Shown: one piece after another, positions 1 through 11,108 of the stretch | How the letters are laid out: each line of letters begins with the position of its first letter | How positions within the stretch are numbered: the first letter of the stretch is position 1 | Source: Cryptomeria japonica | Taxonomy: Eukaryota > Streptophyta > Pinopsida > Cupressales > Cupressaceae | Direction: 5' to 3' | Assembly (NCBI RefSeq): GCF_030272615.1 | Contig: NC_081410.1 | Span: forward strand, 112,296,433-112,360,432 | Length of the DNA stretch: 64,000 bases | Translations under genes and position numbers: made by a program | Notes under the pieces: generated by a model | The model's database searches: none | What the model saw: the letters and a program-made list of their open reading frames with translations, nothing else | What the model was told of the DNA's origin: nothing

Positions 1-1218
1 TCTCCAAGCTTGGGGGTGGCTTCTAGTAAGCCTAGGCTGGGAGGTGAGCACTCCATGGTCAAGCCTTATGTTTTATTTGCAGGTTGCTTGGGAAGAAAAA
101 GCAAAAGAAAGCTAGGAGTTGCTGGTTTTTATTTGAATTGCATAAAAGTTTAGGAAAGAGAATATTGTATTTTATTTACAACAATGTAAAAAGGAAAGTT
201 ATATGTTGTATTTATTTCAAGAAAGATAAAAAATAGAAGAAATGTATTCATTTTTATTTCAAGTCCTCATTTAATGAAAATGAGAGACTAGTTGGGTATC
301 ACACCCTTTTGTAATGTTTGGCTACTTTGTATTCTATATACTCTTAAAGAAATGTATTTTCCTATTAAGTATTTTTTTTGCAAAAAAAAGAGAAATGTTA
401 TGTATGGCTTAAGTTCCTATAGTTGTTGGAACAATATATTTGTTGCTTTCTTATTATTTGAAAATAAAAGTTCATTTTATTCCATCATGCAAAATGAAAT
501 TATGGGATTTGTAAAAGCAAGCACCTAGATCTATTGAGTTAAATACAAATACAAATTATGGTTAAATAGGTTTAATATGTCTATCCCTAAATTGATTTTT
601 AAAAGTTTTCTAGGCTAATATAGTTGCTGTTAAAATTTATTACATTCTGTCATTTTATTTATTGCAGAAATTAAAACTAAAAGTAATAGCCTATTTCTAA
701 AGTTAGCATCTAGACTTAGTAAAAGAAAGAAATACATTAGAGCTTGCTGTTAGTGTTTATTTAAAAAAAAAATATACAGAATGCTTAAAACAATGGAAAA
801 AGTAGTATTTCCCACTATGCTAGGTTTAATGTGCTAGGGGAATAATTAGTTATGATTTGTATTAAAAAAAAATAGGGACAAAGTTTAAAGCCTAAATATT
901 AACATAATAGAAAAGGAATATTGCATCTATTACATGTTGTCATTTTTTTTATTAGTTTTCTGCATGGCTTATGGAGTTGTAAAAAAATATAGAATGCTTA
1001 AGTGTGTGTATATATATATATATGAGAAACTTCATATTTTATTTAAAATTAGTTCTCAGCCTCTGAAAACTTTATTGAAAACTATCTTTAACCTCAGAAA
1101 AAAAAGATACATATATATATTTTGCATTTAAAAAATATATATAAAAAAAAAACTATTTAGAAAACAAAAAAAAATAATAATGAATTAAGTTTTTTTTTTT
1201 CTATCCAAACAACAACAA
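1..1218. other. AT-rich DNA without a recognisable gene
   Basis: Both strands were read and only short, low-complexity reading frames appear, with no domain resemblance. The stretch is rich in poly(A)/poly(T) runs and holds a short (TA)n run near 1,009-1,023. It may be part of an old LTR reaching up to 2,581 on the minus strand, but no second copy exists in the window to test this. Confidence 0.6.
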
Positions 1219-1500
1219 ACCCCCCCACCAAGGGTCCTGCGGAGCCGAGCTCCACGCGGAAGCCCCTCGGCGGACTGAGCCCCCGCAGAGGCGCTGATGG
1301 TGCTGCTGCGGGGCGCGACCCGCCACTGCGAGTCGTGCCCTGTAGGGACGCCGCGGCGCCACTGCGGGCCACGCCCCGCAGTGGCATCTCGGCACTGCTA
1401 CGGGTGGCCCCACCTCTCCCTATGAAAACCACCACCCCCTGCGTTTCCCCTTGGCTGCCGCTGATCGCCATGGTTGCCGCCGATCCCTTCAACCCGTACA
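1219..1500. other. GC-rich island in AT-rich DNA
   Basis: About 280 bases with very high GC content and repeated CACTGCGGG / CCCGCAGTG words stand out sharply from the surroundings. Reading frames through it (for example 1,157-1,525 on the minus strand) are open because GC-rich DNA has few stop codons; they show no domain. GC-rich internally repetitive blocks of this kind also occur in the transcribed part of plant LTRs; the D1 LTR here has one near 34,071-34,162. An LTR R/U5 block on the minus strand is therefore a reasonable guess, unproven. Confidence 0.5.
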
Positions 1501-1524
1501 AAAAAAAAAAAGGGCACACACACA

Positions 1525-1553
1525 TGCCCTAACCCAATTTTTGGGTTAGGGCA
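1525..1553. repeat. Perfect 13-bp inverted repeat (hairpin)
   Basis: TGCCCTAACCCAA is followed by a three-base TTT loop and its exact complement. It lies directly beside the GC-rich island. The stem could fold in RNA of either strand and may be a terminator or LTR structural element. Confidence 0.8.
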
Positions 1554-1778
1554 AACACAACATGTGTTTAAAAAAAAATATATGTGTGGGTTAAGTTTTA
1601 TAAGGATTTAGGGTTTTATTCTTTATAATATAAAAATGATTCAGTGAAATAAGAAAGAAAGAGGGGGAAAAACCCTATTCGTATTTTGAATAGGGTATCC
1701 TCCATAGATTTGAGCTAGACTATGATGATACATATTTATTATTTAGTAATGCTCATTAAATCTTTTATAAGGAATCAT

Positions 1779-1822
1779 ACATATATATATATACACACAC
1801 ATATATATGTGTGTGTGTGTAT

Positions 1823-1872
<50 letters not shown>
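1779..1872. repeat. Compound (TA)n/(CA)n microsatellite
   Basis: A TA run, a short GT run and then an almost pure CA run of roughly 25 units are read directly. Such tracts are length-variable; no gene is associated. Confidence 0.95.
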
Positions 1873-1873
<1 letters not shown>

Positions 1874-2555
1874 GTATGGTATAATAATTTTATATATATG
1901 TCCATATAGGTATTTACCTATATATATAATGTTCTTAAGTTAAAAGGTCTTGTTGGGTTTATTTGCTTTATTAGTAGGTTATAAGTGTTTTTTTTTCTTT
2001 GGAGAATTTATTAAGGAATTTATTTAAAAGTTTATTTTAAATTCCTTTTGGGTCTAATATTATAGGAAAGTAAAAAGCAATACTCTTGTTAGTATTTAGC
2101 CTTAGGGGTATTAATTATTTTATTGGCCAAACATTAATTGTATTTTTTAGGGCAAATTACATTATGGACTTCACTGACCCTTTAGTCAAATTTTAGACAA
2201 ATTATAAATATTGTTAAAATAAATAATAGGTTTTATTAATCTAAGTGCTAGGGCTAATTAATTTAGTTCCAAGGCAATTAAAAGACTATTTGAGATTAAT
2301 GATATCTCTTGCAAATTGATTTAGAGATTTTTGTATAAACGAAGTTATTAAATATTATTTGATGAGATAATAATAATTCCTTGGAGAATTAATATTCCAC
2401 ATTTAACTTAGATCATCTCGCTTACTTGATCTAGTGTTTAGATTATTCTTAGTTCAAAAGATATCAAACGTAGTTAAGACAAGACTTAATTAATGCATCT
2501 TTAATTTAGCATATTAGTTTTATTAGGAAGTTTAAAAAAAAAAAAATTGTTCCGT

Positions 2556-2581
2556 TCATGCCCAAACATTTGGGCATGACA
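2556..2581 (-). repeat. 11-bp palindrome at a possible LTR edge
   Basis: TCATGCCCAAA and its exact complement are separated by two bases. On the minus strand the sequence from 2,581 starts TGTCATGCCC, a form typical of plant LTR 5' ends (TG start, short inverted motif). If so, an LTR of a minus-strand element occupies DNA below 2,581, including the GC-rich island. No primer site, polypurine tract or partner LTR was found, so this stays a suggestion. Confidence 0.4.
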
Positions 2582-3913
2582 GATTCAATGTTAGATAGAA
2601 GGTATGGAGAACCTAGGACTCATTCCTGTGGAAGAGGATCAAAAAATAGAGTATCCATTGTCATGACTTTGTATGAATGATATGTAGCGATATGAATTTA
2701 TGGATGGATGGAATGCAATATATATAGATGAGATGAAATGGTGATCAATGGCTTATTCACAGTGCTTAATTTTCATCATCGAGCATGTTAGTATTGATCT
2801 TGGTCGAGGTATCAAAAACCAAGGTTGAGCATTTTATCTGGAAGCAAACATCATAGACAAGGAAAGTTCCCCTCCATTCTGGTTCATGTACAAATAGTTG
2901 AGGCATACGCTGTAGTCAATAAGCCATAGTGATCCATGACTGTATTTTGCATAGGATTGCATAGCTTAGTGAACTTCCCACGTAGACACCATTAGTATAT
3001 GCCCCAGAACTTCATTGGAACAATCTGCAGACAGTAAACAAACAAAGAAAAAGATATTAGGAACCATCCCGACTACTCTAATCACTTGTGGATATCCTGG
3101 AGTAGAGTAGGAACCTGATATAAATACAAAAAATTCAACCAAGTGCTTATCAGCCAAACAAATTTTTCTTGTCAAAGAAAATGCTACCATGCCTTGTTTG
3201 TGAGGAAGGATGCATCCTTGTGAATACGGTTGTGCACATATGTGTGATTTGTTGGTTGATTTTGATAGGTGGCCATTATTTAAGGCATTTCAAAATGTTA
3301 CTTTTGCGACTGTTGCGATGTGTATGTACAAGGAATAATATACTTTGCAATGTTTTTGATTGATTTTGATGTTTTTGTCATGTTTTTGGATTTTTTGAAT
3401 GTTGTGAATGTTTTTGGTATTATCTTTAGGAGATTTTTGCAAAAGTTTTTGGGATTTTATGAGATTTTCTAAATGTTTTTGGTATTATTTCAGGATGTTT
3501 TTGAATGAGCAACCCAATGAATCACAAGCATGGAGAATCTACTCCCATTTGTAGGTTAAGAAAATTGCCCCAAGTTAAGTGTTAGTATGAAAGCGTGACA
3601 TGGGACACATGAGGCAATAACCTTGATTGTAGATCAATAACAAGCCATGGTATAAATGATGGGCGAATGGATGCAATGGATGTGATTGCAACAAGTCTGA
3701 AAGATAATGGAGCCATAGCCTTTACGAATGGTGCCTGTTTACTAGGTTTTCACCACCGTACTTACCCAAGGCCCCACCAGAGTGGTTTTCACTGTTTGGA
3801 TGAATGAATTTTCTTGACTATTTTCTTGATTGTTTTATTTTTTTTGTATTTTGTTCAGGACTTTTTCTGAATATTTTTTTGTGATATTGGATGAGCCTGA
3901 TGCTCTGCATAGC
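2582..3913 (-). other. Non-coding 3' region downstream of the G1 integrase
   Basis: No reading frame with recognisable content. The stretch 3,360-3,500 is built of loosely repeated TGTTTTTGGNATTTT-like words. The position directly downstream of the G1 integrase C-terminus suggests the 3' untranslated region of that element. A short pyrimidine run near 2,869 (TTCCCCTCC) could be a weak polypurine tract read on the minus strand, but it is not next to a TG start. Confidence 0.4.
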
Positions 3914-5000
3914 TTATGTATGAAACTTTTTGAGATGCATGCTGTTGACCGGATCTGCTAGTGGTTCTCCTTCTGAAGTTGCTAAGTGATATGCCCCAGA
4001 CCCAAAGATGACAGTGATGACATATGGACCCAACCAATTGGATTCAAATTTGCCCTGGTGTTCTTGGTTCAGTTGATTGTGACAATTCTCCCTGAGAACA
4101 AGATCTCCTAGTTCAAATGTGCAAGGTTTGACCCTATGATTGTAGCTTTTTCTCATGCACTGTTGATAGGCTTTTAGGTGATTGTAGGCAGCTTGTCGCT
4201 TTTCATTAAGTAGTTCCAAGTCCTGAAGATGTGAGACTTGGTATTCTTCATCATTTATTAGATTGTGCAAGGAGACCCGTAGAGATGGTAATTCAACCTC
4301 AATAGGCAAGATGGCTTCGGCTCCATAAACCAGTGAGTAGGGGGTTATTCCTGTGGGGATTCAAATTCTAGTTTGATATGCCCATAGTGCTGGATTCAAA
4401 TGAATATGCCAATCACAACCAACATCATTGACTGTCTTTTCGAGGATCCTCAATATATTCTTATTGGATGCTTCTGGTTGACCATTGCCTTGTGGGTAAT
4501 ATGGGGTGGAAAAATAGTGTTGGATATGAAACTTCTCGCAGAGTTCACAAACATCTTGATTTTTGAAAGGGAGCCCATTATTTGTGATGATGGACATGGG
4601 TACACCATACTGACAGATGATGTAATTGAGGATGAAAGAGGCGATCTATTTGTCGGTGACTTGTGTGAGTGGAATGACTTCGATCCACTTGGTGAAGTAC
4701 TCTATGGTGGTAATGATAAATTTATGACCGTTGGATGAAGAGGGATGGATTTTACCCACAAGGTCAAGTCCCCACTGACAAAAGGGCCATGGTGTTGTGA
4801 TAGGTTGTGATTCTTGTGTTGGGGCATGTATCAGATCTCTGTGAACTTGGCACTTCTTGCACTTTCTGACAAAGAAGTAGGAGTCTTTTTCCATGGAGGG
4901 CCAATAGTATCCTGCTCGCATGATCTTTTTAGCCAACTTGAATGAGCTCCGCAGATACCTTCATGTACTTCTTCTAACACTGTAGTCACCTCACCTTGCT
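3914..5000 (-). pseudogene. G1 integrase, broken
   Basis: Integrase joins element cDNA to host DNA. Read down the minus strand: a zinc-binding end with CKKCQ near 4,850, the core start with the first catalytic Asp in WGLDLVG near 4,770, then IITNNGLPF near 4,580, where the usual second catalytic Asp (TDNG) is Asn. The catalytic Glu is kept in YYPQGNGQPEASNK near 4,490. The C-terminal module, with WLGPYVI near 4,030 (the GPF/Y motif of Ty3/gypsy integrases), runs to a stop at 3,914. The three parts lie in different frames, so at least two frameshifts are present. The lost Asp alone would make it inactive. Confidence 0.85.
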
Positions 5001-5385
5001 CTAGACATCAGAGGAGAGTACCATCGAGACCTCGTCGATATAGGGTTTCAACAATGATGGTGTATCGAGAGGATTGGCGTATGAAGGTTTTTCATTGATT
5101 GTTTGATTGGTTAGGAGGAAGGATTTGATCACATAAATAGGCATAAAATTCATCATACCATGGGGAATCAAGACCGATGAGTTGACAGACCATCTCAGAT
5201 TCCAGTATATCATAAGAAGGGATCCAAAGTTGTTGAACTAAGAACTCGTAGCGTGTGGACTTCTGCAAAAGATCAAGGAGAGAGGATATTGTAGCCATTG
5301 CACCTATATCTCTATTATGGTCTTGAGGAATCCGCTCAAAAGTGATAGCTATGAATAGTTCTTTGAAGCTATCAACCATTTTCTT
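5001..5385 (-). pseudogene. G1 linker between archaeal-type RNase H and integrase
   Basis: Two overlapping minus-strand frames (5,379-5,092 and 5,213-5,001) continue the polyprotein between the second RNase H and the integrase zinc finger. Words such as MVDSFKELFIAITFERIPQDHN match the usual linker region in style, where Tat polyproteins have a stretch ending in N-R-D-A-D/G-A-like residues. No catalytic motif is visible. A frameshift between the two frames is likely. Confidence 0.55.
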
Positions 5386-6300
5386 TTAAGGCACGAGCTT
5401 ATCATCCTTAGTTTGGTATTCATTAGTGACCTGTCGAATGACCAATTGTGAATCTCCATAGACCTGTAGCTCTTTTAAGTTCCACTGCACGACCATGCGT
5501 AGTCCTATGATCAAGGCTTCATATTCTGTTATGTTGTTGGTGCATGTGAATGTAAGCTGATATGATTTTGGAATGCTATCAACTTGAGGTGTGTTGAAGA
5601 GAATGCCAACCCTTGAACCATGTCTGGTGTATGAGCCATCAAAATATAATTTCCATTGTCGTGCTGGCGTAACTGTGAAAATTTCCTCATCTAGAAAATT
5701 GGAAATGAGAGGATGGTCGTCTGTGAGCGGTGCTTCAACTAGCTGATCTGCAATAACTTGTCCTTTGATTGCTTTGCATTCCACATATTCTATGTCAAAT
5801 TCAATGAGGAGCATAACCCACTTTGCCAGATGACCTATTAGTGCTGCTTTATTGAGTAGATACTTGAGTGGATCTATCTTGGCAATGAGTTGTATCTTGT
5901 GTGTCAACATGTAGTGCCTTAATTTGGTGGCTGCCAAAATTACCGCTAGACAAGCTCATTCAATAGGGGTATAATTGAGTTCTTACCCTACCAATGTTAT
6001 GGAAATTTAGTATATTGCATATTCTTTGCCTTCTGCATTATGTTGTGCGAGTAAGACGCCCAAGGTCGTAGTTGTAGCTGATATATATAACAATAAGGGC
6101 TTGTTTGGAGATGGTGGCATCAGTAATGGTGGCATCATTAGTTAGTCTTTTAACTGCTGGAATGCTTGCTGGCAATTTTTTTCCCATTTGAAACGAACAT
6201 TTTTGTGAAGCAAATGTGTGAAGGGATGACATTTGGCGGTGAACTCTGCAATGAACCGCTGAATGGATTGTAGCCTTTCTTGTAATGTTCTTAGTTGACT
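5386..6300 (-). pseudogene. G1 dual RNase H: degenerate RNH plus archaeal-type RNH
   Basis: RNase H removes RNA from the RNA:DNA hybrid during reverse transcription. The first, RT-linked domain runs from about 6,300 to 5,740; where family members have an Asp in TDAS this copy reads LLLYISATTTTLG, so the first catalytic residue is missing. The second, archaeal-type domain (about 5,660-5,400) keeps the expected acids: Asp in LYFDGSYTRHG, Glu in NNITEYEALIIGL and Asp in VYGDSQLVIRQV. Several stops and a frameshift break the first domain; 5,937-5,386 is open for 183 codons. Order RNH then aRNH is the usual Tat arrangement as I know it. Confidence 0.85.
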
Positions 6301-7148
6301 CTGTTCCTAGGAGGTTGCATCTACATAATTGCTTTGACCTTTGCAGGATCAACCTCAATTCTTTTGTTTGAAACAATATATCCCAGGAGCTTCCTGGAGG
6401 TTACCCCAAAGACACACTTCTTTGGATTTAAGCGTACATTATATTGCTCCAGTCCATTGAAGATTTTGTCCAGTGCAACGAGGTGACCCTCTCTGGTTAA
6501 TGATTTAGCTAGTAAATCATCCACATGGTCTTCCATCAGTGTATGCGTCATATCATGGAAGATAGTAGTCATTGCACTTTGATATGTGGCATCAACATTC
6601 TTGAGACCGAATGACATTACATTCCAACAGTATGTACCCCATGGGCATGTAAAATATGTTTTGTGTTGATCCTTTGGAGCAATATTTATCTGGTTGTATC
6701 CTGAAAATTCATCCATGAGTGAGAGCATTGCATGTCCTTCTATGAGGTCCACGATCATATCAATGTTTGGAAGAGGGAAGTTGTCCTTAGGACATGCTTT
6801 GTTTAGATCTCAAAAATCTGTATAGATACAAATGCCCCTAGTCAGTTTTGCCACTAGTACTAGGTTGGAGATCCATTCTGCATAGTCAATGGGTCTTATG
6901 AAACCCACATATAAGAGCTTTTTGAGTTAAGCTTTTAATAATAGTGCAATCTAAGGATGCATCTTTCTAAGCTTGTGTTTTACTGGTTTGGCTCCTTTTG
7001 CTACTGTTAAGTGATGCATTACTAGTTCAGGATCGAGTCCTGACATGTCTACATAAGACCACGCAAAATTGATTTGTTTCTTGCGAAAGAACTCTGTGAA
7101 ATCACGATCTTCTGCTGGAGTTAGTGATTCTGCTAGATGTAGTATGTG
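6301..7148 (-). pseudogene. G1 reverse transcriptase, broken
   Basis: The fingers and palm of a Ty3/gypsy RT can be followed with a few stops. VGFIRPIDYAEWISNLVLV and the DLNKACPKDNFPLPNID block (about 6,930-6,760) are followed by an open frame 6,758-6,321 with the catalytic Asp in LMDEFSGYNQI and the active-site box written HVDD instead of the usual YVDD (near 6,525). FGVTSRKLLGYIVS follows. Both Asp residues of the box are present; Tyr to His and the upstream stops argue that this copy is dead. Confidence 0.88.
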
Positions 7149-8723
7149 TTAATTTTTAGGTGTCCCCAGATTAACCTCCTTTGTTTCTTCGATGAGAATA
7201 GACGATCTCTCATGACTAGTGCTAAAGGGGAGAATGTCACACCTTCCATCCTTAGGCACCTTGGAGAGGTTTTCACCATTGGATACGTCCTTTATTTTCA
7301 CTCTTTTTGTTTCCAAAAGTGCCATAGTGTGGTTTTTACTTGAGGATCCTATTTTGATTGTAATATTTTTGTGACTGAAAGGTGTGACATTCTCTCCAAA
7401 GTAAGTCGCACTGTTAAGTTCAATAGCATATCCAAATTTGTGATCCCCGCTTGGTATGTCATCCCGTAATTCCAAAAAGTCTATGATTGCGTCATCATTT
7501 TGGAAGGTGTCAAGGTGTGGAGGGTCTTGTGGGTTGAATTCAATGAGTTCAGGGTAAATAATTGGCATTACTTCATCGATCAGGCTAAGTTCATAGGATG
7601 CGCCAGTTATGGTAAATGCAGGGGAACCAAGGTCATCGTCAGTACTATTCTCTTCGTAACCAGGCTCGAGAGGTGACCTATTTGAAGTGTCCTCATCAAC
7701 TGGGTCCCAAAAGGACTTAATAAATGCATCTCCGTCAGCTTTCTTAACCTCAAAAGTGTCCTGATCAGATGATTGTGAAAATAAAGAATCCCACTCGTAT
7801 TCATGTGAATTCATCTTGAAATCACTCTGTAGAACTCGATCACTATGTGTTATAGGGATGTCTGCTAATGTGATAGGTTTGTTGATAGGTGCTGTAGTAG
7901 TTTTATTGAATAATGTTGTTGATGTTTCTTGGGTGTCTGAGGTAGACAAGAGTCCTATCCTAGGACTGAAAGTTTGGCGGGCAATATAACTCCATTGCTT
8001 ACTTGCATCAAATTGAGGAGTATCTTTGTAACTGGAAAATTTAGACCTGGGAGTTTGATTGGCAATAGATATTGTCCTGCTTCTCGAAGGGGTGATCTTT
8101 GAAGTGGTCTTCTTATGTTTGCCTGGAATCCTGAGCTTAGAAGAGCTACCTAAACCAGGGTTGAATCCAAGTCTAGATGTATCTCGGGGTTGTAACAATG
8201 GTTGTAATGGCTCTTGTACACCTTGCTTGTGGAATCCCAATGCATTATGGCCATCATAGCCCATCTTTTGCATTAGGTTAAAACCTTTACCATACCTTTC
8301 TATTGGGATCCTGACCTGTTGTCTAGCTATGTTGAAAGGGTCCTTGTAGATCCACTCCACTAGATCTTCATCAAGAGTTTATTGTTCTTGTGATCTGCTG
8401 GGGATGAAGCCATCAAGTGTAGTAGTATGGGATGCAATAAGTGGTTTGAGTGACTGCTGTGGTTTTCCATAAGTCCTAGGTGAGAGGGGTAGCTGGCCAA
8501 CATAGAAAAGTTGACTAATATTATACTCTCTTGGGCCTTCATCTTGTACTTTCATTTTCAACTTTTCTTGGTTGGGTGTAGAGATTGGTGGATTGGTGAG
8601 GTTTGTTGGGTGAATGTAAGATGATGGGGTGGTGGCTTCTCTATTGTTAGGAACTATGATATTATGCTGATGTCTTATATGGCTGCAAAAAGCAAATGGG
8701 TTGGCATCACCAAGGATAGTCAT
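7149..8723 (-). pseudogene. G1 G-patch domain and long linker between protease and RT
   Basis: One frame runs from 8,723 to 7,149 with a single TAA at about 8,379-8,381. At about 8,300-8,200 it shows a G-patch: YGKGFNLMQKMGYDGHNALG, then HKQGVQEPLQP, matching the glycine spacing of that nucleic-acid-binding domain. The rest is a hydrophilic linker of about 350 residues, rich in Ser, Thr and Asp, leading to the RT. The domain sits just after protease, the same relative place as the G-patch of betaretroviral proteases. Its role in plant elements is unknown to me; RNA binding or RT stimulation is inference. Confidence 0.8.
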
Positions 8724-9161
8724 CTCTACTCTGTTATATGTAAATTTGATGCATTGATTTTAAGTAGAGGGTACTTCTTGCATGGCATGAATCCTTGGTC
8801 TACCTAATAGGAGATTGTATGGAAGAGGGATATCTAGGAATTGACAAACCACATTCTTCACCATGGGTCCTACCCTGACTGGTAGAGTGACACACCCTTT
8901 AGAGGAGCGTTCTGCATCATCATAGGCCTTGATGGTAATCCTTTTTTTGGCATCTATTGCATCTTCTACATACCCCAAGGCGGTGATCAACTGTAATGTG
9001 CAAATGTTAAGTCCAGCTCCATTGTTAATCAAGACTCGCTTGATTTTGTGTTTATGTATGAATCCCTCAATGCAGAGAGGGGCGTTATGCAGTTGTTGAA
9101 AGGATGCATCATCATTCTCCGCAAAAGTGAGATATGGTGATGATTTGAGACTCCCAACCAT
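8724..9161 (-). pseudogene. G1 aspartic protease, active-site Asp lost
   Basis: Retroelement proteases cut the Gag-Pol polyprotein. The frame is continuous with the G-patch region downstream apart from a stop at about 8,760. It shows LINNGAGLNICTL near 9,030, where the family has an Asp (LIDxGAxxN); this copy has Asn. The flap-side hydrophobic stretch and LLLGRPRIHAMQEVPST near 8,780 fit the Tat protease and its C-terminal end. With no catalytic Asp it would be inactive. Confidence 0.82.
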
Positions 9162-10432
9162 GGATTGAAATTAATCTATATTGAGGTTGGGTGGAACTGA
9201 CGCTTCTTGGAGAGCTTGATCTAAGATTGTTTTATATGAGGGGGATATATGCAAAAGCTTTGGTATGGAGATAAGTGCTGGCATCTTATCTAATTGGTCC
9301 ATAAGGTTATAATTATTGGGCACATATGCCACTTTTGATGGTGCACCTGGTAAGACAAGCTTTCTACGATGGGTAATAACATTTCATGTGGGATCCTTGC
9401 CTTGGATGGTAAGGGTAGCAACTTATTCATTGGAATCATAAAGGTTAATGACAATATAGGTATAGGATGCGTGTGTATAATTTGTCGTGTTATCTTGATT
9501 CTTACCTTTATTGGAGGGACCTCCTTTCTCATATGATGGGAGTGGATTTTTGAACATAGTATTATCACTATTAGAAGTTTTTGAATTGTGACCATCCACT
9601 TCTATGTCACCTCGATCAATGAGGTCTTGAACAGTATCCTTTAATCAGTGATAGTTGTTTCTTTTGTATCCTCTTCCTTTATGAAATTCACAATAATCAT
9701 TATCCCTCCACCAGGAAGGTTTGTCTTGTGGTTCATTGTGTGATGTTTTAGGTAATGTGATAAGATTAGAAGAGATGAGCTGGCGTAAAATATTTTCCAA
9801 AGATTCCCCCAAGGATGTGTAGGTGAGATTGGATTTGTAAGGCGGGTATCTATTTTTAGGTTCCTCTTGCTGTGTGTTTGAAAGTTGATTTCCTAGATTG
9901 GTTTGAGGATTACCTTGATTGGAAGTGGGGTTGTTGCGATTATTTGTAACCCCTGTAAGTTTGACTATGGGTTGAGCGATTTTGACAGTTCGCGTGTCTA
10001 CAACACCATCATTAACAATGTTTTTGTTTTTAGCCCAAAACTTTGGTTTGTCATTGTTGTAGGTTGGTCTTGGACCCTCCTTGTTGTCATTGTATATTTT
10101 GACAAGTCACTTTTTGATAAGGGATTTCTCTATTTTAAGTCCTTGAGCTATGACGTCTTTGAAAGTGTCAGGACATTTTATGTCTAAGTAAAATTCCATT
10201 TCCTCATTTAAGTTTGAAATAAAATTTCAACTAATTGCTCTTCGGGAATGGGAAAGGAACACCTACTAGAAAGGTGTCTCCATTGTTGTAAGATTGTTGA
10301 GAATAACTCACCATTCTTTTGTTTGGTATTACATAGATCAGCCATGGAGACATCTCATTTTATGTTAGGCGCATGATGAGTGATAAATTTTTGTACGAGG
10401 TCCTCAAAGGTCTTGATCCCACCGGGTAGGCG
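9162..10432 (-). pseudogene. G1 gag C-terminal region, heavily broken
   Basis: Fragments of frame on the minus strand connect the gag core to the protease, but many stops and shifts prevent a single reading. A segment near 9,750-9,600 reads like the His-rich zinc finger found in Tat Gag proteins (FHKGRGYKRNNYH-like words). No open frame longer than about 100 codons remains. Assigned by position between two recognisable parts. Confidence 0.55.
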
Positions 10433-11108
10433 TCAGAATGATTGCATAGCCAAGCCTCCCAAACTTTGGGTAAAGAGGCGCATTAAATATGTGTCTTTGT
10501 ATGAAACCTCTAAGAAGGAAGAGAAAAATTCTAGCACATGATCTCTAGGGTCTCCCTTTCCTTTATATTTATCAAACTTTGGAGTTTCGAAGGTCTGTGG
10601 GAAATGAGGCATGTATATGTTTCTATCAAACAGATATGGGCAGATATCTTCGAGAGCATATTGCTTATGTGTCTTTCCTGAATGCACTTGTTGGAATTTG
10701 TATCTATTATCTTAACATATCCATTTTGGTAAGAGGAGCCCTAGGAATGTTGTTGTGTTGGTAGTTATCATCATAGTTACGTGTATTCCTTGCCTCTCTT
10801 TCATCATGATTTGGTTCTTGTTGATGGCTATGTTGATCTTGTTCTAGTATATCTTTAAGTTGTGATATATCAAAGTCAATGGGAAGTTTGGTTCCTTGAG
10901 CAAATTTCAGAAAATGGGTATCAACACTTCCTTTGAGAATTTCTTCAAAAAGTCTGTTAAATCTGGGATTGCTAAGTGCATCTTCTATTTGTGCTTGTGT
11001 AGGGGTCTCTGGGTCTCCTCTTATATAAAAGGGGTTAACAATCACTTCTTCTTCTTCCCATATTTCATTTTGATTTTGCTGACGACTCTGAGACCTAGTC
11101 CGAGCCAT
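10433..11108 (-). pseudogene. G1 gag N-terminus and capsid core
   Basis: Gag forms the particle that packages element RNA. An ATG at 11,108 opens MARTRSQSRQQNQNEIWEEE, a basic start typical of gypsy Gag, then an acidic and Gln-rich stretch. The frame is closed at 10,707 and resumes at 10,687 with PKFDKYKGKGDPRDHVLEF and LMRLFTQSLGGLA, the conserved start of the Retrotrans_gag capsid domain. At least one frameshift or stop separates the two parts. Confidence 0.82.

Noticed and set aside
1157-1525. A 122-codon minus-strand reading frame through the GC-rich island
   Set aside because: GC-rich DNA rarely forms stop codons; the product is low complexity (Gly, Ala, Arg, Ser) and all other frames there are also open.
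1525-1553. Telomere-like CCCTAA sequence
   Set aside because: Only single copies of the word occur within a palindrome; there is no tandem array.
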